From: Allobosea vaviloviae
GTDB lineage: Bacteria; Pseudomonadota; Alphaproteobacteria; Rhizobiales; Beijerinckiaceae
Length of the DNA stretch: 64,000 nucleotides
NCBI RefSeq assembly: GCF_001298265.1
Contig: NZ_LGSZ01000048.1
Coordinates: 310,001 to 374,000, forward strand
Direction: 5' to 3'
Below, one piece after another: positions 43,600 to 52,794 of the stretch. The translations under genes were made by a program, and so were the position numbers. Position 1 is the first letter of the stretch; every line of letters begins with the position of its first letter. The notes below the pieces were generated by a model that saw only the letters and a list, made by a program, of their open reading frames with translations, was not told where the DNA came from and searched no databases.

Positions 43600-43675
43600 G
43601 TCATTCTCGGGCGGAGCGCAGCGCAGACCCGAGAATCTCCGGCAAGAGATGCTCGGGTCTGCGCCCGAGCATGAC
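43600..43675. repeat. Palindromic intergenic repeat between metZ and hisB
   Basis: Outer arms GTCATTCTCGGGC (43600-43612) and GCCCGAGCATGAC (43663-43675) pair with one mismatch. Inner arms around GCAGACCCGAG and CTCGGGTCTGC pair perfectly. It has the same GTCAT...ATGAC borders as the repeats at 30524 and 41389. Confidence 0.75.
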
Positions 43676-43753
43676 GGAGCCTGGCCTCGGCCATGGCCTT
43701 CGCTTGCCTCGCCTGCTAAAGCCTCGCGAATTGCTCGTGAAACAGAGGCCACC

Positions 43754-44341
43754 ATGCGTTCTGGCGAAGTGAAGCGCCGTACCAACGAGACCGATATCGC
43801 GGTCTCGCTCGTGCTGGACGGCACCGGCAAGGCAGAGATTTCGTCCGGCGTCGGCTTCTTCGACCATATGCTCGACCTGTTCGCACGGCATTCGCTGATC
43901 GACCTCAAGGTCGCGGTGAAAGGCGACACCCATATCGACGACCACCACTCGGTCGAGGACACCGGCATCGCGCTCGGCGAAGCCCTGAAGCAGGCGCTCG
44001 GCGATAAGAAGGGCATCCGGCGTTATGCCGATATCCACCTGCCGATGGACGAGACGCTGACGCGCGTCGCCGTGGACGTCTCCGGTCGGCCCTTCCTCGT
44101 CTTCCGGACGCGGTTCGCGGCGCAGAAGATCGGCACCTTCGACACCGAGCTGGTGCGCGAGTTCTTCCAGGCCTTCGCCATGAATGCCGGCATCACGCTG
44201 CATGTCGAAACGCTTTACGGCGACAACGCCCATCATATCGCCGAGAGCTGCTTCAAGGGTCTGGCGCGAGCGCTGCGCGCGGCGCTCGAAGTCGATCCGC
44301 GCGAGGGCGGCCGCGTGCCCTCGACCAAGGGCGCGCTCTGA
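43754..44341 (+). CDS. hisB: Imidazoleglycerol-phosphate dehydratase
   Basis: HisB removes water from imidazoleglycerol phosphate in histidine synthesis. The 195-residue protein has the metal-binding pairs [14 protein letters not shown] and [17 protein letters not shown], later repeated as [16 protein letters not shown]. It is the monofunctional dehydratase, without a phosphatase domain. The start at 43754 gives the standard N terminus. It begins a hisB-DUF2628-hisH-hisA cluster. Confidence 0.96.
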   Translation: MRSGEVKRRTNETDIAVSLVLDGTGKAEISSGVGFFDHMLDLFARHSLIDLKVAVKGDTHIDDHHSVEDTGIALGEALKQALGDKKGIRRYADIHLPMDETLTRVAVDVSGRPFLVFRTRFAAQKIGTFDTELVREFFQAFAMNAGITLHVETLYGDNAHHIAESCFKGLARALRAALEVDPREGGRVPSTKGAL

Positions 44342-44352
44342 AAGGGTCGATC

Positions 44353-44835
44353 ATGGCATTCTACACGGTGATGATCCCGCCGCCGGGCTCCGGCGGACCG
44401 CGCGACGAGATCGAGCAGGCGCGGCTGCTGCCCGAGACCTTCACCTGGGCGGCGTTCATTTTCGGCGGGCTCTGGCTGCTCGGCAGGCGACTCTGGCTGG
44501 CGACGCTGATCTACGGCCTGCTCTGGGGCGCGCTGTTCTATGCCGGCAGCCAGTTCGGCATGACGCGTGGCGCGCTGTTGATCGCGCATTGGACGATCGC
44601 GATCTTCCTTGGGCTGGAAGGCCACAACCTGATCGCCCGCAAGCTGGCGCGCCAGGGCTGGCGTCTGGCCGATGTCGTCGAGGCCCGCGATCTGGCCGAG
44701 GCCGAACGGCGCTATTTCGAGCGTGCGCTGGCCGGCGAAGCGATGCCGCCGCGCCTGCCGCTGCCGCCCGCGCGTCCGCAGCCCGTCGGGCCGGTGCCGA
44801 TCATCGGGCTCTTTCCCGAGGCGCGGGGCCGATGA
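44353..44835 (+). CDS. DUF2628 family membrane protein
   Basis: The 160-residue protein starts [11 protein letters not shown], then has a short cytoplasmic part and three close hydrophobic segments ([57 protein letters not shown]) followed by a charged, Pro-rich tail. Function is unknown, yet the gene is conserved between hisB and hisH in Hyphomicrobiales. Its stop overlaps the hisH start (ATGA). Confidence 0.88.
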   Translation: MAFYTVMIPPPGSGGPRDEIEQARLLPETFTWAAFIFGGLWLLGRRLWLATLIYGLLWGALFYAGSQFGMTRGALLIAHWTIAIFLGLEGHNLIARKLARQGWRLADVVEARDLAEAERRYFERALAGEAMPPRLPLPPARPQPVGPVPIIGLFPEARGR

Positions 44836-45488
44836 GCCAGTCGGTCGTCATCATCGACTACGGCTCGGGAAATCTGCACTCGGCCGCCAAGGCCTTCGAG
44901 CGCGCCGCGCTCGAATCCGGCATCGCCTCGACCATCCGCGTCACCAGCGACACCGATGAGGTTCGCGCGGCCGACCGTATCGTGCTGCCGGGCGTCGGCG
45001 CCTTCGCCGATTGCCGTCGCGGACTCGATGCCGTGCCCGGCATGGTCGAGGTGCTGGAGGAGGTGGTGCGCGGCAAGGGCCGGCCCTTCCTCGGCATCTG
45101 CGTCGGCATGCAGCTTCTCGCCTCGCGCGGGCTCGAACATACGGTCACGCCCGGCCTCGGCTGGATTCCCGGCGATGTCACGCTGATCGTTCCCGAGGGC
45201 AAGGGGCTCAAGATCCCGCATATGGGCTGGAACACGCTGGGCCAACAGAACGAGCACGCCCTGCTCGACGGCATCGCGACCGGCCCGGACGGCCTGCACG
45301 CCTATTTCGTCCATTCCTACGCGCTGTCCGCGCAGAGGCCGGCCGACGTGATCGCCGTGACCGATCATGGCGGCCCCGTCACCGCAATGGTCGGCCACGA
45401 CAACATCGCCGGAACGCAGTTCCACCCCGAGAAGAGCCAGACGCTCGGACTCAGGCTGATCGCCAATTTCCTGGGATGGACGCCGTGA
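44832..45488 (+). CDS. hisH: Imidazole glycerol phosphate synthase, glutaminase subunit HisH
   Basis: HisH supplies ammonia to HisF for ring closure. The 218-residue class I glutamine amidotransferase has [16 protein letters not shown], the nucleophile in [10 protein letters not shown] and the His-Glu pair in TQFHPEKSQ. It overlaps DUF2628 and hisA by four bases at each end, so translation is coupled. Its partner hisF is not in this window. Confidence 0.96.
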   Translation: MSQSVVIIDYGSGNLHSAAKAFERAALESGIASTIRVTSDTDEVRAADRIVLPGVGAFADCRRGLDAVPGMVEVLEEVVRGKGRPFLGICVGMQLLASRGLEHTVTPGLGWIPGDVTLIVPEGKGLKIPHMGWNTLGQQNEHALLDGIATGPDGLHAYFVHSYALSAQRPADVIAVTDHGGPVTAMVGHDNIAGTQFHPEKSQTLGLRLIANFLGWTP

Positions 45489-46216
45489 TCCTCTTCCCCG
45501 CCATCGATCTCAAGCACGGTCAGTGCGTGCGCCTGAAGCAGGGCGACATGGACCGGGCGACGGTCTTCAACGACGATCCCGCGGCACAGGCAGCGGCCTT
45601 CGAGGGGCAGGGCTTCCAGTGGCTGCATGTCGTCGATCTCGACGGCGCCTTCGCCGGCAAGCCGATGAATGCGGCAGCCGTCGAGGCGATTTTGAAGCGC
45701 GTCGCCTTCCCGGTTCAGCTCGGCGGCGGCATTCGCGACCTCGGGACGGTCGAGGGCTGGCTGTCCAAGGGCGTTGCCCGCGTCATCATCGGCACGGCCG
45801 CCGTGCGCGACCCCGCCTTCGTGCGCGCGGCGGCGAAGGCATTTCCGGGCCAGGTCGCGGTCGGCATCGATGCGCGCGACGGCTTCGTCGCGGTCGAGGG
45901 CTGGGCCGAAACCTCGGCGCTGGCCGCCGACGATCTCGGCCGGCGCTTCGAGGATGCCGGCGTGGCGGCGATCGTCTACACCGACATTGCCCGCGACGGC
46001 ATGCTCCAGGGCATCAACTGGGAGGGCACGATCGCGCTTGCCAAGGCGCTGACCATCCCCGTCATCGCCTCGGGGGGGCTCGCCTCCATGGCCGACATCG
46101 AGCGGCTGATGGCACCCGATGCCGCGATCCTCGAAGGCGCCATCACCGGCCGCGCGCTCTATGACGGGCGCATCGACCCCGCCGCCGCGCTGGAGCGGCT
46201 GGCGCGCGCGGCCTGA
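45485..46216 (+). CDS. hisA: HisA, ProFAR isomerase
   Basis: HisA is the BBM-II isomerase of histidine synthesis, a TIM barrel. The 243-residue protein begins with the catalytic Asp in [16 protein letters not shown] and has the second catalytic Asp in [13 protein letters not shown], with phosphate-binding GGGIRDL and ASGGLASM. The GTG at 45485 (GTGA overlap with the hisH stop) gives the standard N terminus; the ATG at 45476 would add three residues. hisF and hisE do not follow, as they usually do. Confidence 0.95.
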   Translation: MILFPAIDLKHGQCVRLKQGDMDRATVFNDDPAAQAAAFEGQGFQWLHVVDLDGAFAGKPMNAAAVEAILKRVAFPVQLGGGIRDLGTVEGWLSKGVARVIIGTAAVRDPAFVRAAAKAFPGQVAVGIDARDGFVAVEGWAETSALAADDLGRRFEDAGVAAIVYTDIARDGMLQGINWEGTIALAKALTIPVIASGGLASMADIERLMAPDAAILEGAITGRALYDGRIDPAAALERLARAA

Positions 46217-46249
46217 GCGGCCAGAGGCCACCCAGGCTCCAGCCTGCCC

Positions 46250-47833
46250 TCAGCTCTTGCGGATGTTGGTGAAGACCGGCACGCCCTTCAGCATCCCGGT
46301 CAGGTTCTTGCGATACGCCACCGGCTGGAAATACTGACCCGCCGGCACGAAGGGCACGTCCTTCAGCGCCTGAAGCTGGAGATCGCGCGCGATCGTCTTC
46401 TGCTCCGCGAGATCGCCGGCGGTGAGCCATTTGTCGCGCAGCGCCTCGATCGCAGGGCTGTCGGGCCAGCCGGTCGCTCCCTTGGCGCCATTGGCACGCA
46501 AGGGTGTGTTGGTCGCCGGCGTCGCCAGGTCGAGCCCCGACCAATAGGTGACGTAGCAGCTCCAGCCGCCCTCCTCGACAGGTCCGCGCTTGGCGATGCG
46601 CTGGATCACCGTGCCCCAGTCGGCCGGCACGAAATCAACGTTCATGCCGATCTTGCGCATCATCTCGGCCGCGACCTCGCAGACGGCGCTGATGCGGGCG
46701 ACGTCCTGGCCGGACAGGAAGACGACGCGCTCGCCCTTGTAGCCGGCCTCGATGAGCTCCTTCTTGAGGGCGCCATAGTCGGAGGACGAGCCGATCGCCT
46801 CCAGCCCGGCCTCGCTCGCCATCTCGGAGACGGCGCCGAAGAAGCCGGTCCGGTCCTTCCAGAGCGAACTGTCCGCGCCCGCGACGGCCTGCATGCATTC
46901 GGTCTGGTTCAACCCCTTGAGGATGACGCGCCGCACCGCCGGATTGTCGAAGGGCGGCTGCGTGTGATTGAGCCGGACCTGGCCGCACCAGCCGAACGGG
47001 TCTTTGATCTCGACGACGATGTCGCGATTGGCCTTCAGCACCGGAAGCAGGTCGATCAAGGGCTGCTCGACCCAGTCGACGGCGCCGGACTGAAGGGCCG
47101 CCGCAGCGGTCGCTGCGTCCGGGATGACCTGGAACTCGACGCGGTCGACATGCGCGGTGCGGGCTCCGGCCGTGAAGCTCGGCGTGCCCTGACGCGGCAC
47201 GTAGGCAGCATGCCTGGCATAGATGTGCCTCGCGCCGGGAACGCGCTCGCCCATGACATAGCTGAACGGCCCGCTGCCGATCGCCTCGGGGATCTGCTTG
47301 AACGGATCGGTCAGCGCCAGCCGCTCCGGCATCATCACCGGGATCAGCGAGCTCGGCCGGGCCAGCGCATGCGCCAGCAGCGGGAAGGGCCGCTTCAGCC
47401 GGAAGACGATGGTGCGGTCGTCGGCCGCCACGATCTCGTCGGTCGCCGCCATCACCGCCTGGCCGAAGGCATCGCGCACGCCCCAGCGCTTGAGGCTGGC
47501 GACGCAGTCGCGCGCCAGCACCTTCGTGCCGTCGTGGAAGACGAGGCCAGGCCGCAGCGTCAGCGTCCAGCGCTTGCCGCCATCCTCGACGAGATGGCCC
47601 TCGACCATCTGCGGCTGCGGCTGCAGGTTCTCGTCGAGCCCGAACAGCGTGTCGAAGACCAGCAGCGCATGGGTGCGCGTCGCATAGGCCGTCGTCCAGA
47701 TCGGATCGATGATCGCGACATCGGCATAGGGCACGAAACGCAGCACGTTGTTGCCCTGGCCGAGCGCCAGGCTCGGTGCGGCGAGCAGGGCCGAGGCAGC
47801 GGCTGAGGTCTTGAGGAAACGACGGCGATCCAT
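46250..47833 (-). CDS. ABC transporter solute-binding protein, family 5 (Tat-exported)
   Basis: The 527-residue protein has a twin-arginine signal (MDRRRFLKTSAAASALLAAPSLALG) and a family 5 peptide/nickel-type binding domain (TRTHALLVFDTLFGLDENLQPQP, W/TLTLRPGLVFHDG, YVTYWSGLD). The ligand is unknown. The start at 47833 has GGAG upstream. No permease or ATPase genes are adjacent, so its transporter partners must be elsewhere. It converges with hisA with 33 bases between. Confidence 0.9.
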   Translation of the reverse strand: MDRRRFLKTSAAASALLAAPSLALGQGNNVLRFVPYADVAIIDPIWTTAYATRTHALLVFDTLFGLDENLQPQPQMVEGHLVEDGGKRWTLTLRPGLVFHDGTKVLARDCVASLKRWGVRDAFGQAVMAATDEIVAADDRTIVFRLKRPFPLLAHALARPSSLIPVMMPERLALTDPFKQIPEAIGSGPFSYVMGERVPGARHIYARHAAYVPRQGTPSFTAGARTAHVDRVEFQVIPDAATAAAALQSGAVDWVEQPLIDLLPVLKANRDIVVEIKDPFGWCGQVRLNHTQPPFDNPAVRRVILKGLNQTECMQAVAGADSSLWKDRTGFFGAVSEMASEAGLEAIGSSSDYGALKKELIEAGYKGERVVFLSGQDVARISAVCEVAAEMMRKIGMNVDFVPADWGTVIQRIAKRGPVEEGGWSCYVTYWSGLDLATPATNTPLRANGAKGATGWPDSPAIEALRDKWLTAGDLAEQKTIARDLQLQALKDVPFVPAGQYFQPVAYRKNLTGMLKGVPVFTNIRKS

Positions 47834-47908
47834 GGGCAGAACTCCAGCAGGCGGAAACGCGCTTTCAAGCACGGCTCGTGCCAGCCGCTGCCCTGGAACG
47901 GTGCCCGC

Positions 47909-48751
47909 CTACAGCATCGGCAGCGAGCGCGGCTTGGGACCACGCGGACAGGCGGTGTCGATCCGGGCGAGCTCGCCTTCCGTCAGCGCCAGATGCAGCG
48001 CTCCCGCATTGTCCTCGACATGGGCCATGCCAGCCGCCTTCGGGATGGCGAAGACGGTGGCGCGCCGCGTCAGGAAGGCGAGCGCCACCTGGCGGGCGGT
48101 CGCGCCATGGCTCGCGGCGATCTCGCCGAGAACCCGGCCCGCAGCGCTCCCGGGAGAGGGAAAGTCGTCATGGCCGAACGGGCTGTAGGCGGTGACGGCG
48201 ACGCCGTTGCGTTCGCACCAGGGGATCACGGCATGTTCGATGGCGCGTTCGCGCAGATGGTAGAGCACCTGATTGCAGGCGATCGCGCCCGGACCTGCCG
48301 CGGCCAGCGCCTCGTCGAGGTCGTCGACGTCGAAATTGCTGACGCCCCAGGACAGGATCTTGCCCTCGGCCTTCAGCCCCTCGAAGGCGGCGAAGGTTTC
48401 CGCCAGGGGGTGCGGACCGCGCCAGTGCAGGAGATAGCAGTCGAGCCGGTCGGTCTTCAGATGGCGCAGAGAGCGCTCGCAGGCAGCGCGGGTGCCGGTC
48501 TTCGAGGCGTTGTGCGGCAGCACCTTCGAGACCAGGAAGGTCTCGTTCCGGCGCCCCGCGATGGCCTCGCCGACGATCGCCTCGGAGCGGCCGTCGCCAT
48601 ACATCTCCGCCGTGTCGATATGGCTGAGGCCGAGATCGAGCCCGCGCCGCAACGCCGCCACGGCCGCGCGCTTGTCGCCCTGCTCGATATACCAGCTGCC
48701 CTGGCCGATGGTGGCGATCTCGCGGCCGGTCGGTCCGAATGGCCTCGTCAT
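47909..48751 (-). CDS. Aldo/keto reductase
   Basis: The 280-residue NADPH-dependent TIM-barrel oxidoreductase has the catalytic Asp and Tyr in SHIDTAEMYGDG, the Lys in LVSKVLP, the His in YLLHWRG, and GVSNFDVDDL and NQVLYHL. It resembles the 2,5-diketo-D-gluconate reductase-like group; the physiological substrate is unknown. The start ATG at 48751 is chosen over the longer frame to 48814. It is divergent from the Phd/VapC pair. Confidence 0.88.
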   Translation of the reverse strand: MTRPFGPTGREIATIGQGSWYIEQGDKRAAVAALRRGLDLGLSHIDTAEMYGDGRSEAIVGEAIAGRRNETFLVSKVLPHNASKTGTRAACERSLRHLKTDRLDCYLLHWRGPHPLAETFAAFEGLKAEGKILSWGVSNFDVDDLDEALAAAGPGAIACNQVLYHLRERAIEHAVIPWCERNGVAVTAYSPFGHDDFPSPGSAAGRVLGEIAASHGATARQVALAFLTRRATVFAIPKAAGMAHVEDNAGALHLALTEGELARIDTACPRGPKPRSLPML

Positions 48752-48801
48752 TATCCATTCCCTCGGCTGCTCGTTGCCAGTTCGATCGACACTCTTCCAA
48801 G

Positions 48802-48823
48802 AATGTAGAAACATCTCTACATT
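48802..48823. promoter_or_regulatory. Inverted repeat operator of phd-vapC
   Basis: AATGTAGA (48802-48809) and TCTACATT (48816-48823) form perfect 8-base arms with a 6-base centre. It lies 35 bases upstream of the antitoxin ATG and is the likely autorepression site of the Phd-like antitoxin. Confidence 0.65.
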
Positions 48824-48858
48824 ATAGGTCGGTCTCGTACACTAGAGGAGGTTTGCCG

Positions 48859-49116
48859 ATGCAAACCACGCTCTCCAGCCGCGAATTCAATCAGGACACC
48901 GGCAAGGCCAAGAAGGCGGCACATGACGGCCCGGTGTTTATCACCGACCGTGGTCGGCCCTCGCATGTGCTGCTCTCCATCGAGGATTACCGAAAGCTGT
49001 CATCGAAGGGCATGACTCTGGCAGAGGCCCTCGCCGATCCAAGGCCGGAAGCGGATTTCGAGTTCGATCCTCCGAGGCTACGCGGGTTCAGCTTCACGCC
49101 CGCAGATTTCGAGTGA
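48859..49116 (+). CDS. Phd/YefM-type antitoxin
   Basis: The 85-residue protein has the Phd fold: SSREFNQDTGKAKKAAHDGPVFITDRGRPSHVLLSIEDYRKL, then an acidic C-terminal toxin-binding tail (EADFEFDPPRLRGFSFTPADFE). The start ATG has AGGAGG upstream, so the longer frame is not used. It is the first gene of a toxin-antitoxin pair and its stop overlaps the toxin start (TGATG). Confidence 0.92.
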   Translation: MQTTLSSREFNQDTGKAKKAAHDGPVFITDRGRPSHVLLSIEDYRKLSSKGMTLAEALADPRPEADFEFDPPRLRGFSFTPADFE

Positions 49117-49538
49117 TGTTCCTGCTCGACACCAATGTGATCTCGGAACTGCGCCGCAAGAACCAGTTCGATGCGAATGTCTACGCTTGGTCGCAGGCTG
49201 TTCCCCTCGAGAGCCTTTATGTGTCGGTCGTCACGGTGATGGAGATCGAACAGGGGATTCTTCTTGTGGGGCGCCGTGATCATCGGCAGGCCGGCGCTCT
49301 CCGATCATGGATGACCGAGCAGTTCCTGCCCCGGTTCGCGGAGCGGGTCCTGGCCTTCGATACCGTTGCCGCTCTTCGCTGTGCCGCAATGCATGTTCCC
49401 GATCCGAAGCCTGATCGAGACAGTATGATTGCGGCGACCGCTTCCGTTCATGGTCTGACGGTCGCAACGCGGAACGTCAGGGATTTCGAGGCCTGCGGAG
49501 TACCCGTCTTCAATCCGTGGCTCTACGCGTCGCCCTGA
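49116..49538 (+). CDS. VapC-type PIN domain toxin (FitB-like)
   Basis: This is a PIN-domain ribonuclease toxin of 140 residues. The acidic metal ligands are in FLLDTNVISEL, TVMEIEQGI and DSMIAATASVHGLTVATRNVRDF. PIN toxins cleave tRNA or other RNA when freed from the antitoxin. The Phd-type antitoxin plus FitB-like PIN toxin is a common combination. It ends 7 bases before folC, which converges. Confidence 0.93.
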   Translation: MFLLDTNVISELRRKNQFDANVYAWSQAVPLESLYVSVVTVMEIEQGILLVGRRDHRQAGALRSWMTEQFLPRFAERVLAFDTVAALRCAAMHVPDPKPDRDSMIAATASVHGLTVATRNVRDFEACGVPVFNPWLYASP

Positions 49539-49545
49539 GATACCT

Positions 49546-50868
49546 TCACGCCGGCAGCGTCCCGTTCGCCGACAGCACCTCACCCGCCAGATACAGCGAG
49601 CCGCAGATCAGGATGCGCGGCGGGGCCGACCAGTCGCGCACCGCGATCTCGCGCAGCGCCTGCTCGACCGATCCCGAGACCTCCGCATCGAGCCCGGCGG
49701 CACGCGCCAGCCCTGCGACCTCCTCGGCCGGACGGGCGACGAGCTGGTTCTGGATCGGCACGGCGAAGAGCAGCTGCGCCAGCCCCTTGAAGTGGCCGAG
49801 CGTCGCCCTGGCGTCCTTGGTCGAAAGCAGGCCGGCGATCATCACCAGCGGCGCCGGATTGCGGTCGGCGAGATCGGCCATGGCCTGGGCCAGCACGCGC
49901 CCGCCATCGGGGTTGTGGCCGCCATCGAGCCAGAGTTCCGCACGACCGGGCACGAGCTCGGCGAGCTTGCCGCGCGCCAGCCTCTGCAGCCGCGCCGGCC
50001 AGTCGGCATTGAGCATGCCTTGCTCGAAAGCCCGCGCGGGCAGCCCGCCATAGCCGGCAGCGCGCAAGCCTGCGATCGCCGTGCCGGCATTGACATGCTG
50101 GTGGCGGCCGGAGAGGCGCGGGAGGGGCAGATCGAGCAGCCCGTCGCCATCCTCATAGACCAGTCGTCCGCCATCCTCATGGACGTTGAAATCCTGGGCG
50201 CCGATCAGGATCTTCGAGGCGCCGACGCGTTCGGCCGCGGCCTCCAGGACCGCCGTCGGTTCCGGCTCCTGCGGGGCGATCACAGCCGGGGCGCCGCGCT
50301 TGAAGATGCCGGCCTTCTCGGCCGCGATCTTGGTGACGCTGTCGCCGAGATATTCGGAATGATCGAGCGAGACCGGCGTCACCACCGTGCAGGCCGGGTT
50401 GGCGATGACGTTGGTCGCATCGAAGCGCCCGCCGAGGCCGACTTCGAGCAGCACGACATCGGCCTTGTGCTCGGCGAACAGCAGGAACGCGACCACCGTG
50501 GTGATCTCGAAGAAGGTGATCTGGTCGCCGGCATTGGCGCGCTCGCAACGTTCGAGCGCCTCAACCAGCACGGCCTCGTCGACGAAGCGGCCGCCGCCCG
50601 CCGCGCCGAGCCTGATGCGCTCATGGAAGCGCACCAGATGCGGCGAGGTGTAGACATGGACGCGCAATCCCGCCGCTTCGAGGATCGCCCGCATGAAGGC
50701 GATGGTCGAACCCTTGCCATTGGTGCCGGCGACATGGATGACCGGCGGCAGGCGCTTCTGCGGATCGCCGAGGCGTTCCAGCAGCGTCAGGATGCGCCCG
50801 AGCGAGAGATCGATCAGCTTGGGGTGCAGCGCCAGAAGGCGTGCCAGCACCGTATCGGACGAACCCAT
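49546..50868 (-). CDS. folC: Bifunctional folylpolyglutamate/dihydrofolate synthase
   Basis: FolC adds L-glutamate to dihydropteroate and to folates. The 440-residue Mur ligase-like protein has the P-loop VIHVAGTNGKGSTIAF, the metal-binding LEVGLGGRFDATNVI and the C-terminal domain DGGHNPDGGRVLAQAM. It is full length. It lies 17 bases after accD on the same strand, the conserved accD-folC order. Confidence 0.96.
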   Translation of the reverse strand: MGSSDTVLARLLALHPKLIDLSLGRILTLLERLGDPQKRLPPVIHVAGTNGKGSTIAFMRAILEAAGLRVHVYTSPHLVRFHERIRLGAAGGGRFVDEAVLVEALERCERANAGDQITFFEITTVVAFLLFAEHKADVVLLEVGLGGRFDATNVIANPACTVVTPVSLDHSEYLGDSVTKIAAEKAGIFKRGAPAVIAPQEPEPTAVLEAAAERVGASKILIGAQDFNVHEDGGRLVYEDGDGLLDLPLPRLSGRHQHVNAGTAIAGLRAAGYGGLPARAFEQGMLNADWPARLQRLARGKLAELVPGRAELWLDGGHNPDGGRVLAQAMADLADRNPAPLVMIAGLLSTKDARATLGHFKGLAQLLFAVPIQNQLVARPAEEVAGLARAAGLDAEVSGSVEQALREIAVRDWSAPPRILICGSLYLAGEVLSANGTLPA

Positions 50869-50885
50869 GCCCCCACGCCGCCTTG

Positions 50886-51788
50886 TCAGACGGCTTCGGC
50901 GACGGGCTGGGGCGGCAAGGCGGGCGTGGCTGTGCCCGGCGCAGGCTGCTTCGTCAGCAGCCGGCCGAGACGCGCCAGGGTCTCCGGCAGGTCGTGGCGA
51001 TGCACGACCATGTCGACCATGCCGTGATCCTTGAGATATTCGGCGCGCTGGAATCCGTCGGGCAGCTTCTCGCGGATGGTCTGCTCGATGACGCGCGGGC
51101 CGGCAAAGCCGATCAGCGCGCCGGGCTCGGCGATGTGGATGTCGCCGAGCATGGCGTAGGAGGCGGTCACGCCGCCGGTCGTCGGGTTCGTCAGCACGAC
51201 GATATAGGGCAGGCGGGCCTTGCGCAGCATGCGGACCGCCACCGTCGTGCGCGCCAGTTGCATCAGGGAGAGGATGCCCTCCTGCATCCGGGCCCCGCCG
51301 GAGGCGGCGAAGACGACATAGGGCGTCTTCTTCTCGAGCGCGGTCTCGGCGCCCTTGATGAAGGCCTCGCCGGCGGCCATGCCGAGCGAACCGCCCATGA
51401 AGTGGAAATCCTGCACCGCAATGGTGAGAGCAAAGCCCTTCACCCGGCCGTAGCCGACCTTGAAGGCATCCTGGGCCCCGGTCTTGGTGCGGGCGTCCCT
51501 GAGCCGGTCGATATAGCGCTTCTCGTCACGGAACTTCAGCGGATCGGCCGCGACTTCGGGCAACGGCACATCGAGCCATTTGCCCTCGTCGAAGGTCAGG
51601 CGCAGCCGGTCCTGCGCGGTGACGCGCATGTGGTGGTCGGAGCCGGGAATGACGAAGCCGTTGGCCTCGACATCCTTGTGGAAGACCATCTGCCCGGAAT
51701 CGGGGCACTTGATCCAGAGATTCTCGGGGCTCTCGCGCTTGAACAGCGTCTTGATGCGCGGCCGGACGACTTCGGAAATCCAGTTCAT
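50886..51788 (-). CDS. accD: Acetyl-CoA carboxylase carboxyltransferase subunit beta
   Basis: AccD, with AccA, transfers carboxyl from carboxybiotin to acetyl-CoA to start fatty acid synthesis. The 300-residue protein has the crotonase-like core ([62 protein letters not shown]). The N-terminal zinc finger keeps only one of four cysteines ([16 protein letters not shown]), which as I recall is usual in alphaproteobacteria. Confidence 0.96.
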   Translation of the reverse strand: MNWISEVVRPRIKTLFKRESPENLWIKCPDSGQMVFHKDVEANGFVIPGSDHHMRVTAQDRLRLTFDEGKWLDVPLPEVAADPLKFRDEKRYIDRLRDARTKTGAQDAFKVGYGRVKGFALTIAVQDFHFMGGSLGMAAGEAFIKGAETALEKKTPYVVFAASGGARMQEGILSLMQLARTTVAVRMLRKARLPYIVVLTNPTTGGVTASYAMLGDIHIAEPGALIGFAGPRVIEQTIREKLPDGFQRAEYLKDHGMVDMVVHRHDLPETLARLGRLLTKQPAPGTATPALPPQPVAEAV

Positions 51789-51838
51789 GGATCGACCTTT
51801 ACGATTTGGGCGCGGATGCCGCGCCGGAGCGGCAGCCC

Positions 51839-52699
51839 TCAGGCCGCCGCCTTCGCGACCGAGCGGATGCCGGCGGCAAGCTCGGAAACCAGCGAGGTGA
51901 CAGCTGAAACCGTCTTTTCCGTGGCTTTGCCATCGGCATCCAGCGAAAGCCGGACCCGCTCGACCAAGGCCGAGCCGACGACGACGCCGTCGGCGCCCTT
52001 GGCGATGGTGGCCGCATCCTGCGCCGTCTTGACGCCGAAGCCGACGGCAACCGGCAGATCGGTATGGCGCTTGATGCGGGCAACCGCATCGCCGACCGCA
52101 TCGTAATTGGTGATGGTGCCCCCGGTGATGCCGGTCACCGAGACATAGTAGACGAAGCCCGAGGTGTTCTGGAGCACCTTGGGCAGCCGCACCTCGTCGG
52201 TGGTCGGCGTCGCCAGGCGAATGAAGCTGAGGCCCGCAGCCAGCGCCGGCAGGCATAGCTCGACATCCTCCTCCGGCGGCAGGTCGACGACGATCAGGCC
52301 ATCGACGCCGGCCTTCCGCGCATCCTGCAGGAAGCGTTCGACGCCGTAGATATAGATCGGGTTGTAGTAGCCCATCAGCACGATCGGCGTGTCGTGGCCC
52401 TTGGCACGAAACTCCGCGACCATGGCCAGCGTCTTCTTCAGCGTCTGGCCGGCATGCAGCGCGCGCTGGCCGGCGAGCTGAACCGGGATGCCGTCCGCCA
52501 TCGGATCGGTGAAGGGCACGCCGAGCTCGATCAGGTCGGCGCCGGCTGCGGGCAGCGCGGCGAGGATCGCGCTCGAGGTCCCGAAATCGGGATCGCCCGC
52601 CGTGATGAAGGTCACGAGGGCGGCGCGGCCCTCGCTGGCGCAAGCCTGGAAACGGGCCTGGATGCGAGCCTGGCCGGTGGCGGTATGGGTGTCGGTCAT
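51839..52699 (-). CDS. trpA: Tryptophan synthase alpha subunit
   Basis: TrpA cleaves indole-3-glycerol phosphate to indole, which is channelled to TrpB. The 286-residue TIM barrel has the catalytic Glu in [16 protein letters not shown], the catalytic Asp in [11 protein letters not shown] and the phosphate-binding [10 protein letters not shown]. The ATG at 52699 is used; ATG at 52717 would add six residues. trpB and trpF, which usually precede trpA, are not next to it: hrpB lies there on the other strand. Confidence 0.95.
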   Translation of the reverse strand: MTDTHTATGQARIQARFQACASEGRAALVTFITAGDPDFGTSSAILAALPAAGADLIELGVPFTDPMADGIPVQLAGQRALHAGQTLKKTLAMVAEFRAKGHDTPIVLMGYYNPIYIYGVERFLQDARKAGVDGLIVVDLPPEEDVELCLPALAAGLSFIRLATPTTDEVRLPKVLQNTSGFVYYVSVTGITGGTITNYDAVGDAVARIKRHTDLPVAVGFGVKTAQDAATIAKGADGVVVGSALVERVRLSLDADGKATEKTVSAVTSLVSELAAGIRSVAKAAA

Positions 52700-52794
52700 G
52701 AGCTGAGCGGTTAGCATGACGCGCGCGGGCTGGCGAGAGGGTTGCACGCACAGCGCTTGCGTGGCGCGGCAGGCTGCGTCACATCCCGCAGGCG

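Noticed and set aside
44184-44831. N-terminal fusion of HisH to an upstream domain in the long frame
   Set aside because: The upstream part is hisB and DUF2628 read out of frame; HisH starts at 44832 with the ATGA overlap.
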